Positions 28,577 to 38,578 of a stretch of 64,000 bases of DNA are shown one piece after another; within the stretch, counting starts at the first letter, position 1, and each line of letters begins with the position of its first letter. Under the pieces are notes generated by a model. It was not told where the DNA came from and searched no databases. It worked only from the letters and a program-made list of their open reading frames with translations. The position numbers and the translations under genes were made by a program. The DNA lies in the NCBI RefSeq assembly GCF_963678635.1, contig NC_087071.1, positions 24,624,013-24,688,012 of the forward strand, written 5' to 3'. Source of the stretch: Symsagittifera roscoffensis (lineage: Eukaryota; Xenacoelomorpha; Acoela; Convolutidae).

Positions 28577-31341
28577 CTTGAATGATTCGGTTACAAAAAA
28601 TTACAAAAGTTTTGCGAACTGGTTCCATCTATGAAACAACTTGAATTATTTCAAAGCTTTGTAGTTGGAATCTTTTACTTTGTAATTTTTTTTGCAATTT
28701 TGTAAAACAATTTAATCTCCAAAATACCTTGAATTTTTCAAAAATTGAATAGTTTGCTTAAAGAAATCAATTTTTTTGCGAAGGGTTCTGTCTATGAAAT
28801 AAATTGCAATCTTTTAAAAATTCAGTGTTTGAACAGCTTGCTTAAAAAACTGTGCGAATACAATGTATCTTTGAGGGCTTTGAAATATTCCAGTGTATAG
28901 CTTGAAATAAAAAAACCTGCGTTTCGGCGAGTCGATTCCATCTATGCATTAACTTGAAACATTTCAAAGCTTAAACAATTCATTTAGAAATTTTTTTTTG
29001 GAAACCAATTTAGGCTATGAATCAACTGGGCGTGTTTTGAGGATTCGGAAGATGAATAGCTTGTTTAAAAAAAACTGTTTTTTTGCAGAAAAATTCAGTC
29101 TACAAAAATCCTTGAAACATTCAAAACTTGAACAGTTTGCTTAGAGAAATCAATTCTTTCTTTTGCGAAAGGGTTCCGTCTTTGAATTAACTTAGAATCT
29201 TTGAAAAATTTGAAGGCTGAACTGAATTTTAAAAAACTCCACCATTTCGCCAACCAATTTTTTTAATGAGATATATTGGAGTATTTCAAACTTCCAAATC
29301 TGGAATAACTAACTTAAGAAAATCAACTTTTTGCGAACCGATTAGTCAACGAAAAAGCTTGAAATACTTGAAATGATTTCAACCTTTTTTTCGAGCCAAT
29401 TCCATCTATGAGATAAATTGATCTATTTCATATTCAAAGCTTGATTACCTGGCTTAAAAAACTTGAACTATTTCAAATTTTGAAAGCTGGAATAGCTAGC
29501 TTGAGAAACTCAATCTTTTCTAGAATCGATTACTCAATGAGATAACTTGAATATTTCAGATTTGAAGCTTGATTAGTTTGTTTTTAAAAAAAAATTTCGC
29601 CGGCCAATTTTGTATAGGAAATAACTTGAAATACTTCAAATGATTTCAACTTGTTCGCGAACGGATTTCTTCAATGAGATAACCGATTCTGCTTAGGAAA
29701 TATTTCGAAAAACTGCAAAGTTTCATATCTCGAATACTTTGCATTAAAAAATTTAAAATGTTGCGAACGAAATCATTCCATGACATTTCAAAGTTTCAAA
29801 GCTTGACTAGCCGGCTCAAAAACTCAAGCTTTTTGCGAATCAAATCCGTTTTGAAATGATTTCAAAGTTTCTTCATTCGAATATCTTGATTTTAAAACTT
29901 AACGTTCTGGCGAACTGATTCCCTCAATGAATAAACTTCAAACATTTCAAAGCTTGAATGATTCGGTTAGAAAAACTTACAAAAGTTTTGCGAACTGGTT
30001 CCATCTATGAAACAACTTGAATTATTTCAAAGCTTTGTAGTTGGAACCTTTTACTTAGTAATTTTTTTTGCAATTTTGTAAAACAATTTAATCTCCAAAA
30101 TACCTTGAATTTTTCAAAATTTGAATAGTTTGCTTAAAGAAATCAATTTTTTTGCGAAGGGTTCTGTCTATGAAATAAATTGCAATCTTTTAAAAATTCA
30201 GTGTTTGAACAGCTTGCTTAAAAAACTGTGCGAATACAATGTATCTTTGAGGACTTTGAAATATTCCAGTGTTTCATAGCTTGAATAGCTTGAAATAAAA
30301 AAACCTGCGTTTCGGCGAGTCGATTCCATCTATGCATTAACTTGAAACATTTCAAAGCTTAAACAATTCATTTAGAAATTTTTTTTTGGAAACCAATTTA
30401 GGCTATGAATCAACTGGGCGTGTTTTGAGGATTCGGAAGATGAATAGCTTGTTTAAAAAAAACTGTTTTTTTGCAGAAAAATTCAGTCTACAAAAATCCT
30501 TGAAACATTCAAAACTTGAACAGTTTGCTTAGAGAAATCAATTCTTTCTTTTGCGAAAGGGTTCCGTCTTTGAATTAACTTAGAATCTTTGAAAAATTTG
30601 AAGGCTGAACTGAATTTTAAAAAACTCCACCATTTCGCCAACCAATTTTTTTTATGAGATATATTGGAGTATTTCAAACTTCCAAATCTGGAATAACTAA
30701 CTTAAGAAAATCAACTTTTTGCGAACCGATTAGTCAACGAAAAAGCTTGAAATACTTGAAATGATTTCAACCTTTTTTTCGAGCCAATTCCATCTATGAG
30801 ATAAATTGATCTATTTCATATTCAAAGCTTGATTACCTGGCTTAAAAAACTTGAACTATTTCAAATTTTGAAAGCTGGAATAGCTAGCTTGAGAAACTCA
30901 ATCTTTTCTCGAATCGATTACTCAATGAGATAACTTGAATATTTCAGATTTGAAGCTTGATTAATTTGTTTTTTAAAAAAAATTTCGCCGGCCAATTTTG
31001 TATAGGAAATAACTTGAAATACTTCAAATGATTTCAACTTGTTCGCGAACGGATTTCTTCAATGAGATAACCGATTCTGCTTAGGAAATATTTCGAAAAA
31101 CTGCAAAGTTTCATATCTCGAATACTTTGCATTAAAAATTTTAAATTGTTGCGAACGAAATCATTCCATGACATTTCAAAGTTTCAAAGCTTGACTAGCC
31201 GGCTCAAAAATTCAAGCTTTCTGCGAATCAAATCCGTCTTTGAAATGATTTCAAAGTTTCTTCATTCGAATATCTTGATTTTAAAACTTAACGTTCTGGC
31301 GAACTGATTCCCTCAATGAATAAACTTCAAACATTTCAAAA

Positions 31342-32680
31342 CTTGAATGATTCGGTTAGAAAAACTTACAAAAGTTTTGCGAACTGATTCCATCTATGAA
31401 ACAACTTGAATTATTTCAAAGCTTTGTAGTTGGAATCTTTTACTTAGTAATTTTTTTTGCAATTTTGTAAAACAATTTAATCTCCAAAATACCTTGAATT
31501 TTTCAAAAATTGAATAGTTTGCTTAAGGAAATCAATTTTTTTGCGAAGGGTTCTGTCTATGAAATAACTTGAAATCTTTTAAAAATTCAGTGTTTGAACA
31601 GCTTGCTTAAAAAACTGTGCGAATAGAATGTATCTTTGAGGTCTTTGAGTTATTCCACTGTTTGAATTATTCCAGCTCGATTTAAAAATACAACTACTTT
31701 TGAGGATTCGATTTTTAAGAGATAACTTGAAACATTTTAAAGTTTGAGAATCTTTCTTAAAAAAATGTAAGCTATGCGCGAACCAATTCTGTTCAAAACA
31801 ACTTTCAGTATTTCAAAGTTTCAAAGCTTGAAAACTTACATTAAAAATTCAACCATTTGACGAACCGATTTCGTCTATGAGATAAGCTGAGCTATTTCCG
31901 AATAAAAGTTGATTACCTAGCGTTGTAAATCTAAAAACTTACGCAAATCAATTCTGTCAAGGAAATGACTTCAAAAACTACTTCGAAAAATCATAGCTCG
32001 AATAGCTTGCAGTAAAAAAATTAAACTTTTCGCAAACCGATTCCATCTATGAAATTACTTGAAACAATTCAAGCTGGTATCGTTTGCTGAAAAAAGCTAG
32101 TTATTTTACCAAAACGATTCAGTCCATAAAACACCTTCGAAGAGTTGAAAATTTGAATAGCTTGCCTAAAGAAAGAATTTTCTTACGAAAGGATTCCGTC
32201 TATGGTATAACTTTGAATGTTTTAAGGATTCAAAGATTGAATGAATTGCTTCAAAGTTTTTGCACTTTGTGCAAAATGATAGCTTGAACTGTTTCAGATT
32301 CTTTAACTGTTTCAAGAAATAGCTTGAAATGTTTCAGATTCAAGGCTTGATTAGCTTGATTTAAAAAAACATAAGCTTTTCGCTAACCGATTCTGTCTAA
32401 AAAATAACATGAAATTCTGTCCCCATGATACCTCCAAAGTCTCAAAACTTGAATGGTTTGCTGAAAATAATCTTTTTTTAGCAAAATGATTCCGTCTACG
32501 AATTAACTTGAAACAATTCAAAGCTTGAATAGCTCGCTTAAAAAAAACTTTTTTGGGAAACTGATTCAGTCTTGAAAATTTTTTGAAGTTTTTGGGAACT
32601 GAATTGAAACTGATTCAGACTACAATTATTTCGAAATTTCCAAAACTGAAAACTTTGCTTAGAAAAATCATTTTTTTGCG
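31342..32680 (+). repeat. Third copy of the 1336-bp block
   Basis: Matches the 25905 and 27241 blocks in order and almost in sequence, 4101 bp after the second copy, with a few substitutions (for example TTACGAAAG for TTGCGAAAG near 32183). Its right end continues into a monomer also found near 15,630-15,720 instead of starting another copy, so the block boundary is defined here by comparison. Confidence 0.85.
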
Positions 32681-32802
32681 AACCGATTCCGTCGATGAGG
32701 TAACTTGAACTATTTGATATTCAAACCTTGATTAGCTCAATTTAAAAAAACTTAAGCTTTTCGCTAACCGATTGTGTCTAGAAAATAACATGAAATACTT
32801 CC

Positions 32803-33140
32803 GTCTTGGCCTGGATCGGTTTCCGGTAAGAATTTTTGGATATTTTTTCATTCGTTCTTTCGAAGCAGTGGCCAGCAAACTGAATACGTTTACTTCTAAC
32901 TTTCCCAGTGAGTTTTTCGCACTGTGCCAGTTCAAACGATCTTTCGTTCGTTACAAACTCGTTCCATTTGATGTTAAAAGCGCTTCTCAAAAATTTGTTT
33001 CGGTCTAGAGTTGCTTCCAGTGTTTTACTCATCCTCCATGTTTCTGTGCCATATGCCAACACACTTTCAACTGTCGCAGCAAACAACTTACACTTGTCGC
33101 GCGGATTCATTTCATGTCGGGTTTCCGGAACGAGATGTTC
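32803..33140 (-). pseudogene. Non-LTR retrotransposon reverse transcriptase, C-terminal fragment
   Basis: Read on the minus strand, this encodes the region just after the RT catalytic core of many animal LINEs. It opens with HEMNPRDKCKLF, then TVESVLAYGTETWRM, then FNIKWNEFVTN, then RIQFAGHCFERT. The order ESxLxYGxETW ... LNIxWxxxxTN ... RxxFAGHxxR is typical of craniate-, mollusc- and arthropod-type LINE ORF2 tails. Only about 112 residues remain. The endonuclease and the F/YADD catalytic part are absent, and translation runs out into satellite sequence. It is a dead, 5'-truncated or internally cut fragment lying exactly at the edge of array II. The LINE clade cannot be decided by eye. Confidence 0.8.
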
Positions 33141-33149
33141 AAACCAAAT

Positions 33150-33450
33150 AGAAATCGAACAATTACCAGACGGATTGAGCCCACTGACATTGAAAAACCA
33201 GAAGAAGAAGCCAAAGATAGCGAAACTGCAGCAAAAACTAGAGGCATCATAAAGGAAGATAGTGATCCTCAGGTCTTCCAGCGTGGAGCCGGAAAAAAGA
33301 AAAAAAGAGTAAAAAAAAATCAAATAAAAACAAGTTGAAAATTCCCCTATGATGAAGGGAGAAAAAAAACAGGTGAAACTTGAGTACTTTGATAGACGAA
33401 TCAGCCGCCGGCTTACGCTTGCGAGCAAAACGAATGGCTTGAAATCTTGA
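33150..33450 (+). CDS. Possible MADS-box (SRF-like) exon pair, partial or broken
   Basis: An open frame runs to 33308 and is acidic then very basic (IEKPEEEAKDSETAAKTRG ... RGAGKKKKR). A 64-bp AT-rich segment with GT at 33309 and AG at 33372 could be a mini-intron. Joining there keeps the frame (phase 0) and gives VKLEYFDRRISRRLT then LASKTNGLKS and a stop at 33448. The joined part resembles the start of an SRF-type MADS domain: basic Arg/Lys run, then K-[LM]-E-[YF]-x-D, then RR, then S-K-x-x-G-[LI]. The frame stops where the first MADS helix should continue, so it is truncated or a pseudogene. The upstream start is not defined. The low-complexity composition makes chance similarity a real possibility. 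Confidence 0.3.
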
Positions 33451-34380
33451 GTGTTTCTTTTTGCTCAGTCAACAGCTAATTTTCAAATGTTATAACTTCA
33501 TTTTTCCAAAAAAAAATAGTTTCCTTTTTCTGTTTAACAAATTTATAAAGTTAGTCTTTTTCCAATAAAACAGAATTCAGTTTTTTTTCTTTAAACTTCG
33601 ATAAAAGAGTAAATCGAGATAATCAACAACGACACAAATCAGAGCCTGAAGATCGCAAAACAATCCTTCATAAGACAACTCAGAAGAACCGAACCACCGA
33701 AGATTGACTCGAGATTTAGGCCCCATTATCAACCTTCGAAAGAAGATTAAATATAAAAGTGAAAATAGGATCTAAAACCCCGTCCATCATAGATATATTT
33801 CTTTAAGCTGTTCCATTCATTTATATAACCTAATAACCCTGTGCTTTATATGCATCAAGCTCGTTAATTCATACTCTTTTCTAACTATTGTTTATACTAT
33901 AACTTTTGTCAAGAAACTTGAAGATCTTCGGTGAGTTTTATAACTTAGGATAGCTTACTAAGCATTCAACCAGCAATGACAGCTTAGTGAAACGTTGAAA
34001 AAGTTTTTTTTTTTGGTCGGAGATTTCCCTTTTTGTTTCGCTTTTCCGCCTACTAAAACTGTACTGAAATAACTTTAGCCCTTTAACTCAAATTATTTTG
34101 ATTTGATGTTTGGTTGACAACAAGTTCCTCAATCTAAACGAGCCGCAAAACATTGCGAATTTATATCTAGCAGTTTTAAATACACTGCGAACGTCGAGAA
34201 AGAATCTTTTTCAAGATCAGCCTAGGGTAACGACAATTTTTTTAGCACTCAAAGAGTTCATTGTCCGATGCTCTGCGAACTTCAAGAAAGATTTTTTTCA
34301 ACATCAGTCTAATGTAACGACATTTTTTTAGCTCTCAAATAGTTCATTGTCCAAGTTCACTTTTGACACTTTTGATGGGT
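33451..34380. other. No clear gene; 88-bp duplication
   Basis: AT-rich sequence. A short open stretch ending at about 33745 (…RQLRRTEPPKIDS…) is basic and unassigned. An 88-bp segment is tandemly duplicated (copies start at 34183 with CACTGCGAACGTC and at 34271 with CTCTGCGAACTTC). The 73-codon ORF over it only reflects that duplication. GTTTGGTTGACAACAAG at about 34108 recurs in diverged form near 36445 and 37690, marking older segmental duplication. Confidence 0.5.
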
Positions 34381-34696
34381 TTCTGTTGTTCTATTCGGAA
34401 GCACATTGTCGTAACTTTATCTGTGCTTAGGGTAGGCTTGTTATTATATGATATACAATAGAATTTGATCATTTTTTTGTATCAGAGACCAATTGTTTTT
34501 GTTACAGCTTAGTAACAAAAAACGAGCACGATTGAAACGAGTTTGTCCCGAAGACCAATTTGTTTGAAAACGGTTCAGTAATTACTCAGAAGGTCTGGCT
34601 CTCAAAAATTGGGTCAATTTTACTGGGCAACGTGCAGGTAGAAAAATCGTGTTGTAAACTATCACAAAAAGTTCAATTATCATTGTCTTTATTTAG

Positions 34697-34743
34697 CTGA
34701 TCGAGCTGCGAAACTGTATCGGACTTTTGATATCGCTTGGTAG
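34697..34743 (+). CDS. Candidate small terminal exon, copy 1
   Basis: Follows a pyrimidine-rich tract ending TTTAG. Read with a preceding G it gives ADRAAKLYRTFDIAW and a TAG stop. Comparison with copy 2 shows GAT/GAC, GCG/GCA and CTG/TTG changes that are all silent over the first nine codons. The protein is unknown. Without an intron the frame also extends upstream (…HCLYL) for about 20 codons, and the flanks are about equally conserved, so a non-coding duplication is a fair alternative. Confidence 0.3.
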
Positions 34744-35243
34744 AGAAAATCCCATAAGGTTCTCTTTTAATTACATCAGCGTAGTGCAAAAGTCACAGAA
34801 AACTATATTCTTGCACCTACTTAGTAAAAACGCTGAATTTTTCTCGAAAAGAATTCCAAATTAGCAACTACAGAGATGTGAACAACTCTGTTTCCAGAAC
34901 ACTTTCTTTTACTTGAGAATTTGTTAATCCAAATCAACCGAAAACACAGCATCCTAAATTATTGCTCAGCGAAAAAGACAACAAATAGATTTTAAAACAC
35001 TGCTCTATAAAGAGCAGTGTGTTAGAATCTTTTGATAGCTACAATCTGCGCCAGACACTCGATAAATTTAGTTACAAAAATGGAGTATGATTGAATCTAC
35101 TTTGTTCCGATGAGCAATTGTTCTAGGAAAACGATATATATTTATTAACAAAAAACTTGCTCTCAAAAATTGCGAGATCATTAGTAGGCCATGTTCTACG
35201 CAATCACAAAAAAAACTCTCAATTGTTCATTGTCTTTTTTTAG

Positions 35244-35290
35244 CTGACCGAGCTGCAAAATTGTATCGGGTTTTCGATACAGCTTTATAG
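35244..35290 (+). CDS. Candidate small terminal exon, copy 2
   Basis: Same arrangement: CTTTTTTTAG tract, then codons for ADRAAKLYRVFDTAL and TAG. It is the same length as copy 1, and the residues that differ from it are confined to the last six. Confidence 0.3.
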
Positions 35291-35607
35291 ATAAAACATC
35301 TCATATACGGTGCCCCATAAAATTTTTAAGAACTTCGCTTTATTTGAAAAAGACGGAAAACTATATCCGTGCACCTATTAAATCAAAAGGCAGGTTTTTA
35401 AGCAAAAGCCCTCAAAATTAGAATTTACAGTAATAGAAAATTGCTATTTCCAGAGCATTTCTTTGACAAAAAACTGTTCCTCATTTTATTGCCAAAAAAT
35501 AAAGATCAAGTTAATTAAACCTTCAAAACTTTATTTGCAAAAACAGAGTTTTTAAGTTGTTCCAAACACCGATTTTTTTTCAATTTTTAATTTTCTGTTT
35601 TTTCAAG

Positions 35608-35654
35608 CTGATCGAGCCGCTGAATTTTATCAGACTTTTGAAACGTTCTACTAA
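35608..35654 (+). CDS. Candidate small terminal exon, copy 3
   Basis: After TTTTTTCAAG the frame reads ADRAAEFYQTFETFY and TAA. Length is identical to copies 1 and 2, but it is more diverged (K to E, R to Q). Only the core of the block is recognisable around it. Confidence 0.25.
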
Positions 35655-36362
35655 GAAATAAACTGTATGTGGTGTTTGCAGACAGAACGCAAGTTTTTTT
35701 TTAAATAATATCTCTATAATTACATCAATGCTGTTTAAATTTTTCAGTTGATTGTTGGAGGATTATTACCAAGTTCAAGCAATAAAAATAAATGTTTTTG
35801 TTTATAACTAACCAATGTCAGTAAATTAGAAGGCATTCATAGAAGTTACTGTCTCTCAATTTTGCCTTTTGTCGTTTTTAGTATTTTTTATATTTTTATA
35901 ATATTTATTAGGAGCCACATTGTCACTTATATTTGAGCCGCAGCCTCATTTAGTTGCTTTTAATAGATGGGTGACTCAAAAAACATTCAAACAACAAAAC
36001 ATTACGCAGTTATAAATGACAAATCGGCTCCCGGAAGTGACAAAAAACGAGTTTTTTAAAAGCGTATATATTACCTGTCATTAATCTGTGTATAGTCAAG
36101 TCAGCGTATACTCTTTATACAATAAAATTTGACCATTCCATTTTGTTTAAAAGTCCAATTGTTTTTGATAAAACTTAGTCGCAAAGAGCGAATACGATTG
36201 AAACTATTTTGTCACGAAGACCAACTTGTTTGAAAACAGTTTGGTAATTACATAGGTCCGGAGCTCAAAAACCGTTTCAACAATAGTGAGCAACGTGCTG
36301 GTAGATTAACCATGTTGTACACATCCACAAAAAGTTCAATTGTTCGTTCCCTGTTTTTCTAG

Positions 36363-36397
36363 CTAATCCAGCTGCAAAGACACATGAGGCTGCATGA
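36363..36397 (+). pseudogene. Candidate small terminal exon, copy 4 (degenerate)
   Basis: After TTTTTCTAG the frame reads ANPAAKTHEAA and TGA. It is shorter and loses the LYR-x-F part seen in copies 1-3, so it looks like a decayed copy even though its upstream block is well preserved. Confidence 0.25.
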
Positions 36398-36430
36398 GGT
36401 TTTTGACACAATTGATGTTTGCGCTTTGAC

Positions 36431-36602
36431 TCTAAATATTTTGACTAGATATTTGGTTGATAAGAATTTACTCAATTTAAACAACAAGCCTTTTTGACGG
36501 TGTTCATTTAACGCTTTCTTCTCTCTTCAATTCTACTAATTGTAGTTTCGTCAACGAAACAAACAGTTTTCGAATTTTCTAAAACGACTGCTAAACCGAG
36601 AT
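36431..36602. other. No gene seen
   Basis: AT-rich spacer that contains a diverged copy of the GTTTGGTTGA segment. Nothing else was recognised. Confidence 0.4.
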
Positions 36603-36700
36603 CGGCATTTTAATCCGTCTGAGAAAACGTTTTCAATTGAACTGAGATAAGCTTATCTCAATTCAACTTAGAATATTTTCTCAGCCGGGTTAAGATGCCG
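36603..36700. repeat. 98-bp hairpin with perfect central palindrome
   Basis: The arms run CGGCATTTTAATCCG (36603) against CGGGTTAAGATGCCG (ending 36700). The centre TGAGATAAGCTTATCTCA (36643-36660) is a perfect 18-bp palindrome with no loop. Between them the arms pair with mismatches (GAGAAAACGTTTT / AATATTTTCTC). It could be a very small foldback element. Confidence 0.8.
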
Positions 36701-37308
36701 TCCACGCTATTGCATTCAAAGTGTATTCGAATGTTTCAGCAGTATCGAGAACCAGTTTGAGTTTGCATATTCAGATCGTTGTTTTCACCCGGAAAAAATG
36801 CCAGTTTTGTTGATCGAAAAGAAAAACTATTTCGTGAAAAAGGTTTATACAACTTATTTTCTTCAATTTTTACTTGTAGTCTGAAATTTATACGGACTGG
36901 AATTATCCGATCTGAAAAACTGACCGAAACTGTGTTCTCGCTTTGAGGAAGTTTGAGAAATCGCATGGAAAAAATCACACTGCGGTTTACACTATTTTAC
37001 GAATTACACGACAGTTAAGACACACAGTTGTGTCATATTACAGGACAGTAATGTCATTTGTATTCTAATATTTCCAGGCCAAACTGTGTTTCTTGTGATG
37101 AGTAAGCGGATTCCGCAAAGTTGCTTCTTTCCTTTGATCTTCTTGGCTATTTTGGATTCCACGACCAATTAGCTAAATCCCTGTATTGCTCAAAATCACT
37201 CTAAAAGCAGGCGTGTTTGCGGAATCCGCTGCAAAGTTTTGAAAAATCCCGAAGAGTTTGTGGAATGCACGAACAGATAATTTGTGCATAGTAAAATCAC
37301 GCAGTCGT

Positions 37309-37440
37309 GGAATCCGCAACTGCAAGCGGAATCTGCTAATTAAAAGTGGAATCCGCGAGTTTTAAGTGGAATTTGCAAATTGTGAGAGGAATCCGCATAA
37401 AATTTTGGAGTCCGTTTACATTTGGGGAATCCGGAACAAC
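37309..37440 (+). repeat. 20-bp minisatellite of GGAATCCGC units
   Basis: GGAATCCGC or a close variant starts at 37309, 37328, 37348, 37368, 37388, 37407 and 37426, with steps of 19, 20, 20, 20, 19 and 19. Only the first 9 bp of each unit is conserved; the other 10-11 bp vary freely. Two isolated near-palindromic versions lie upstream (GCGGATTCCGC at 37106 and GCGGAATCCGC at 37219). A conserved core at about two helical turns with variable spacers fits a cluster of protein-binding sites, but that is inference. Confidence 0.75.
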
Positions 37441-37445
37441 TAGCT

Positions 37446-38075
37446 CATTGAGGCGGAAACCGCGACAAAACTAACGCTCCGACAAAATTTACGTTAGCAC
37501 GTTAGTTTGCGCTCTCGCTTTGAGGACAAATCGCAATCTGTTACTGATTGATATTTACGGATTGTGAACATGACTTAGAAAAAACGTTTTTTATTCTGGT
37601 CTGGGTTTTCCCTTGTCGTTTTGCTTGTAGATTCGTATGCCAAAAACCGTATGGAATTAAAGTTTGCGCTTTAACCCTAAATGTTTTGACTAGATGCTTG
37701 GTTGACTAGATAGGTGTCCCGTTCGAAAAAAAAACAATTCGCTAGAACAGTGTGATCCTTTTCTAATTCGTGGGTTCCACGGAGGTTTGGTAAGTGAAAT
37801 CCACTTACAACTTAGACATTGTTTTGAGACTTATCTATCTATTCTGTGACCAACAGACACCAAACTGTGCGACCATCCAGTGTACAGTTTGGCATCCTAA
37901 TGAACAAATTTCTAAACACAAAATGGGTGACTTTTGCTCCAGTCTTGAGATAGAAGCTTACGGAATGTTTTAAGTTACGTTTTTTGAACAAAGACGCTTT
38001 TTTAGTTAGACTCTACTTGACAGGATAAAATCAAAACTCAGAAATATTTTTTTAATATCCCAACTTCTTTTTCAG
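37446..38075 (+). other. Probable intron upstream of the GT31 exon
   Basis: No exon recognised. The segment ends in a pyrimidine tract and TTTTTCAG that serves as acceptor for the exon at 38076. Earlier exons of that gene, including the one with the DxD metal-binding motif, were looked for between 33.5 and 38 kb and not found. Confidence 0.4.
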
Positions 38076-38578
38076 GAGGATACCCAAGCGCAGCAGGGTA
38101 CGTCATGAACAAACAGGTTTTGAAAAAACTTGTCACCGAAGGATTCAAAAGCAACAAAGGGTGTCCCGCAATCACCGAGCCAATGTCCGACTATATCGGC
38201 ATTGCTAAATGCATGAGAACGATCGGAGTCCAACTAAAAACAGCCACGTCATCAATGTTGTCCGCAGATCAAACTCCCAATCATGATGAACACGATTTGT
38301 TTCACGCGTTTTCGCCTGAATTGGAGTACAATTTGGCTCGGAAAAGAGAAAAATGGTTCGATAGACACTACGAGCAATCCGTTCTAGAAGAGACGAAATA
38401 CTCATGGAAGAAAAACGACAAAAGTTTTCAGGGTTCGGCCAGTGGAAACTTTGGCTTTGATGCCGCCAATCGGTGCTGTTCTAAACGCGACGTAATAACT
38501 TTTCACAGGTTGTCAGGCCCTGTTATTTTATGGGTGGACTTCATGTATAATAATTTTACAGTTCATAGTTATAATTAA
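38076..38578 (+). CDS. C1GALT1: C1GALT1-like beta-1,3-galactosyltransferase (GT31), last exon
   Basis: Core-1 galactosyltransferases add galactose to O-linked GalNAc in the Golgi. The exon starts after TTTTTCAG. The split first codon xGA followed by GGA TAC CCA gives [G]GYPSAAGYVMNKQVLKKLV, matching the SGGAGYVLSxEAL region of the family. Then come CPAITEPMSDYIGIAKCM (the usual ..EDVxxGxCL segment), HDLFHAFSPELEY (family FHPFxPE), and near the end NRCCSKRDVITFHRL (family CCSDxAISFHY), closing with WVDFMYNNF and TAA at 38576. About 167 residues are encoded, a normal share for the C-terminal part. The catalytic DxD lies in earlier exons that I could not find. The conserved acidic pair is SD here instead of ED. 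The 157-codon ORF start at 38105 is internal, not the true start. No AATAAA was seen in the following 150 bp. Confidence 0.75.

Larger units (their letters stand above)
20373..32802 (+). repeat. Satellite array II, same monomer, strong higher-order order
   Basis: Same ~82-bp monomer family and orientation as array I, resumed after the 2.1-kb insertion. Here the higher-order structure is clear. The marker GAACAGTTTGCTTAGAG lies at 20691, 22165, 23637, 25076, 29130 and 30518, giving steps of 1474, 1472, 1439, 4054 and 1388 bp. The 4054 step equals 1382 plus two 1336-bp blocks described separately. Each unit is therefore about 17-18 monomers. The array ends inside a monomer at about 32802, where LINE-derived sequence begins. 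Identical short peptides at 26647, 27983 and 32084 (and at 27101 and 28437) come from this duplication and are not genes. Confidence 0.93.
34380..36430 (+). repeat. Divergent segmental duplications (four related blocks)
   Basis: A block containing GAAACGAGTTTGTCCCGAAG, then CTCAAAAATTG, then CAAAAAGTTCAATT, then TTTAGCTGATCGAGCTGC recurs in decayed form around 34490-34745, 35060-35290, 35560-35655 (partial) and 36165-36397. The first and fourth blocks also share upstream sequence (CACATTGTC ... ATACAATA ... CCAATTGTTTTTG), about 1.68 kb apart. No transposon ends were found. The shared core is described separately as possible small exons. Confidence 0.65.

Noticed and set aside
26647-28628. 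Identical 63- and 67-codon ORFs repeated at 26647, 27983, 32084 and at 27101, 28437
   Set aside because: Their identity reflects recent satellite duplication, not protein conservation. No motif, and they span monomer boundaries.
1-32802. CRISPR-like array from regularly spaced repeats
   Set aside because: The whole ~82-bp unit is repeated with no unique spacers, the genome is eukaryotic, and no cas-like gene is present.
33114-33428. Overlapping 74-, 114- and 216-codon ORFs at the LINE junction
   Set aside because: The upstream half of the minus ORF and the 114-codon plus ORF are antisense shadows. Only the RT tail and the possible MADS-like exon have family-like content.
38205-38405. Minus-strand ORF over the GT31 exon
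   Set aside because: Antisense shadow of a well-supported exon.
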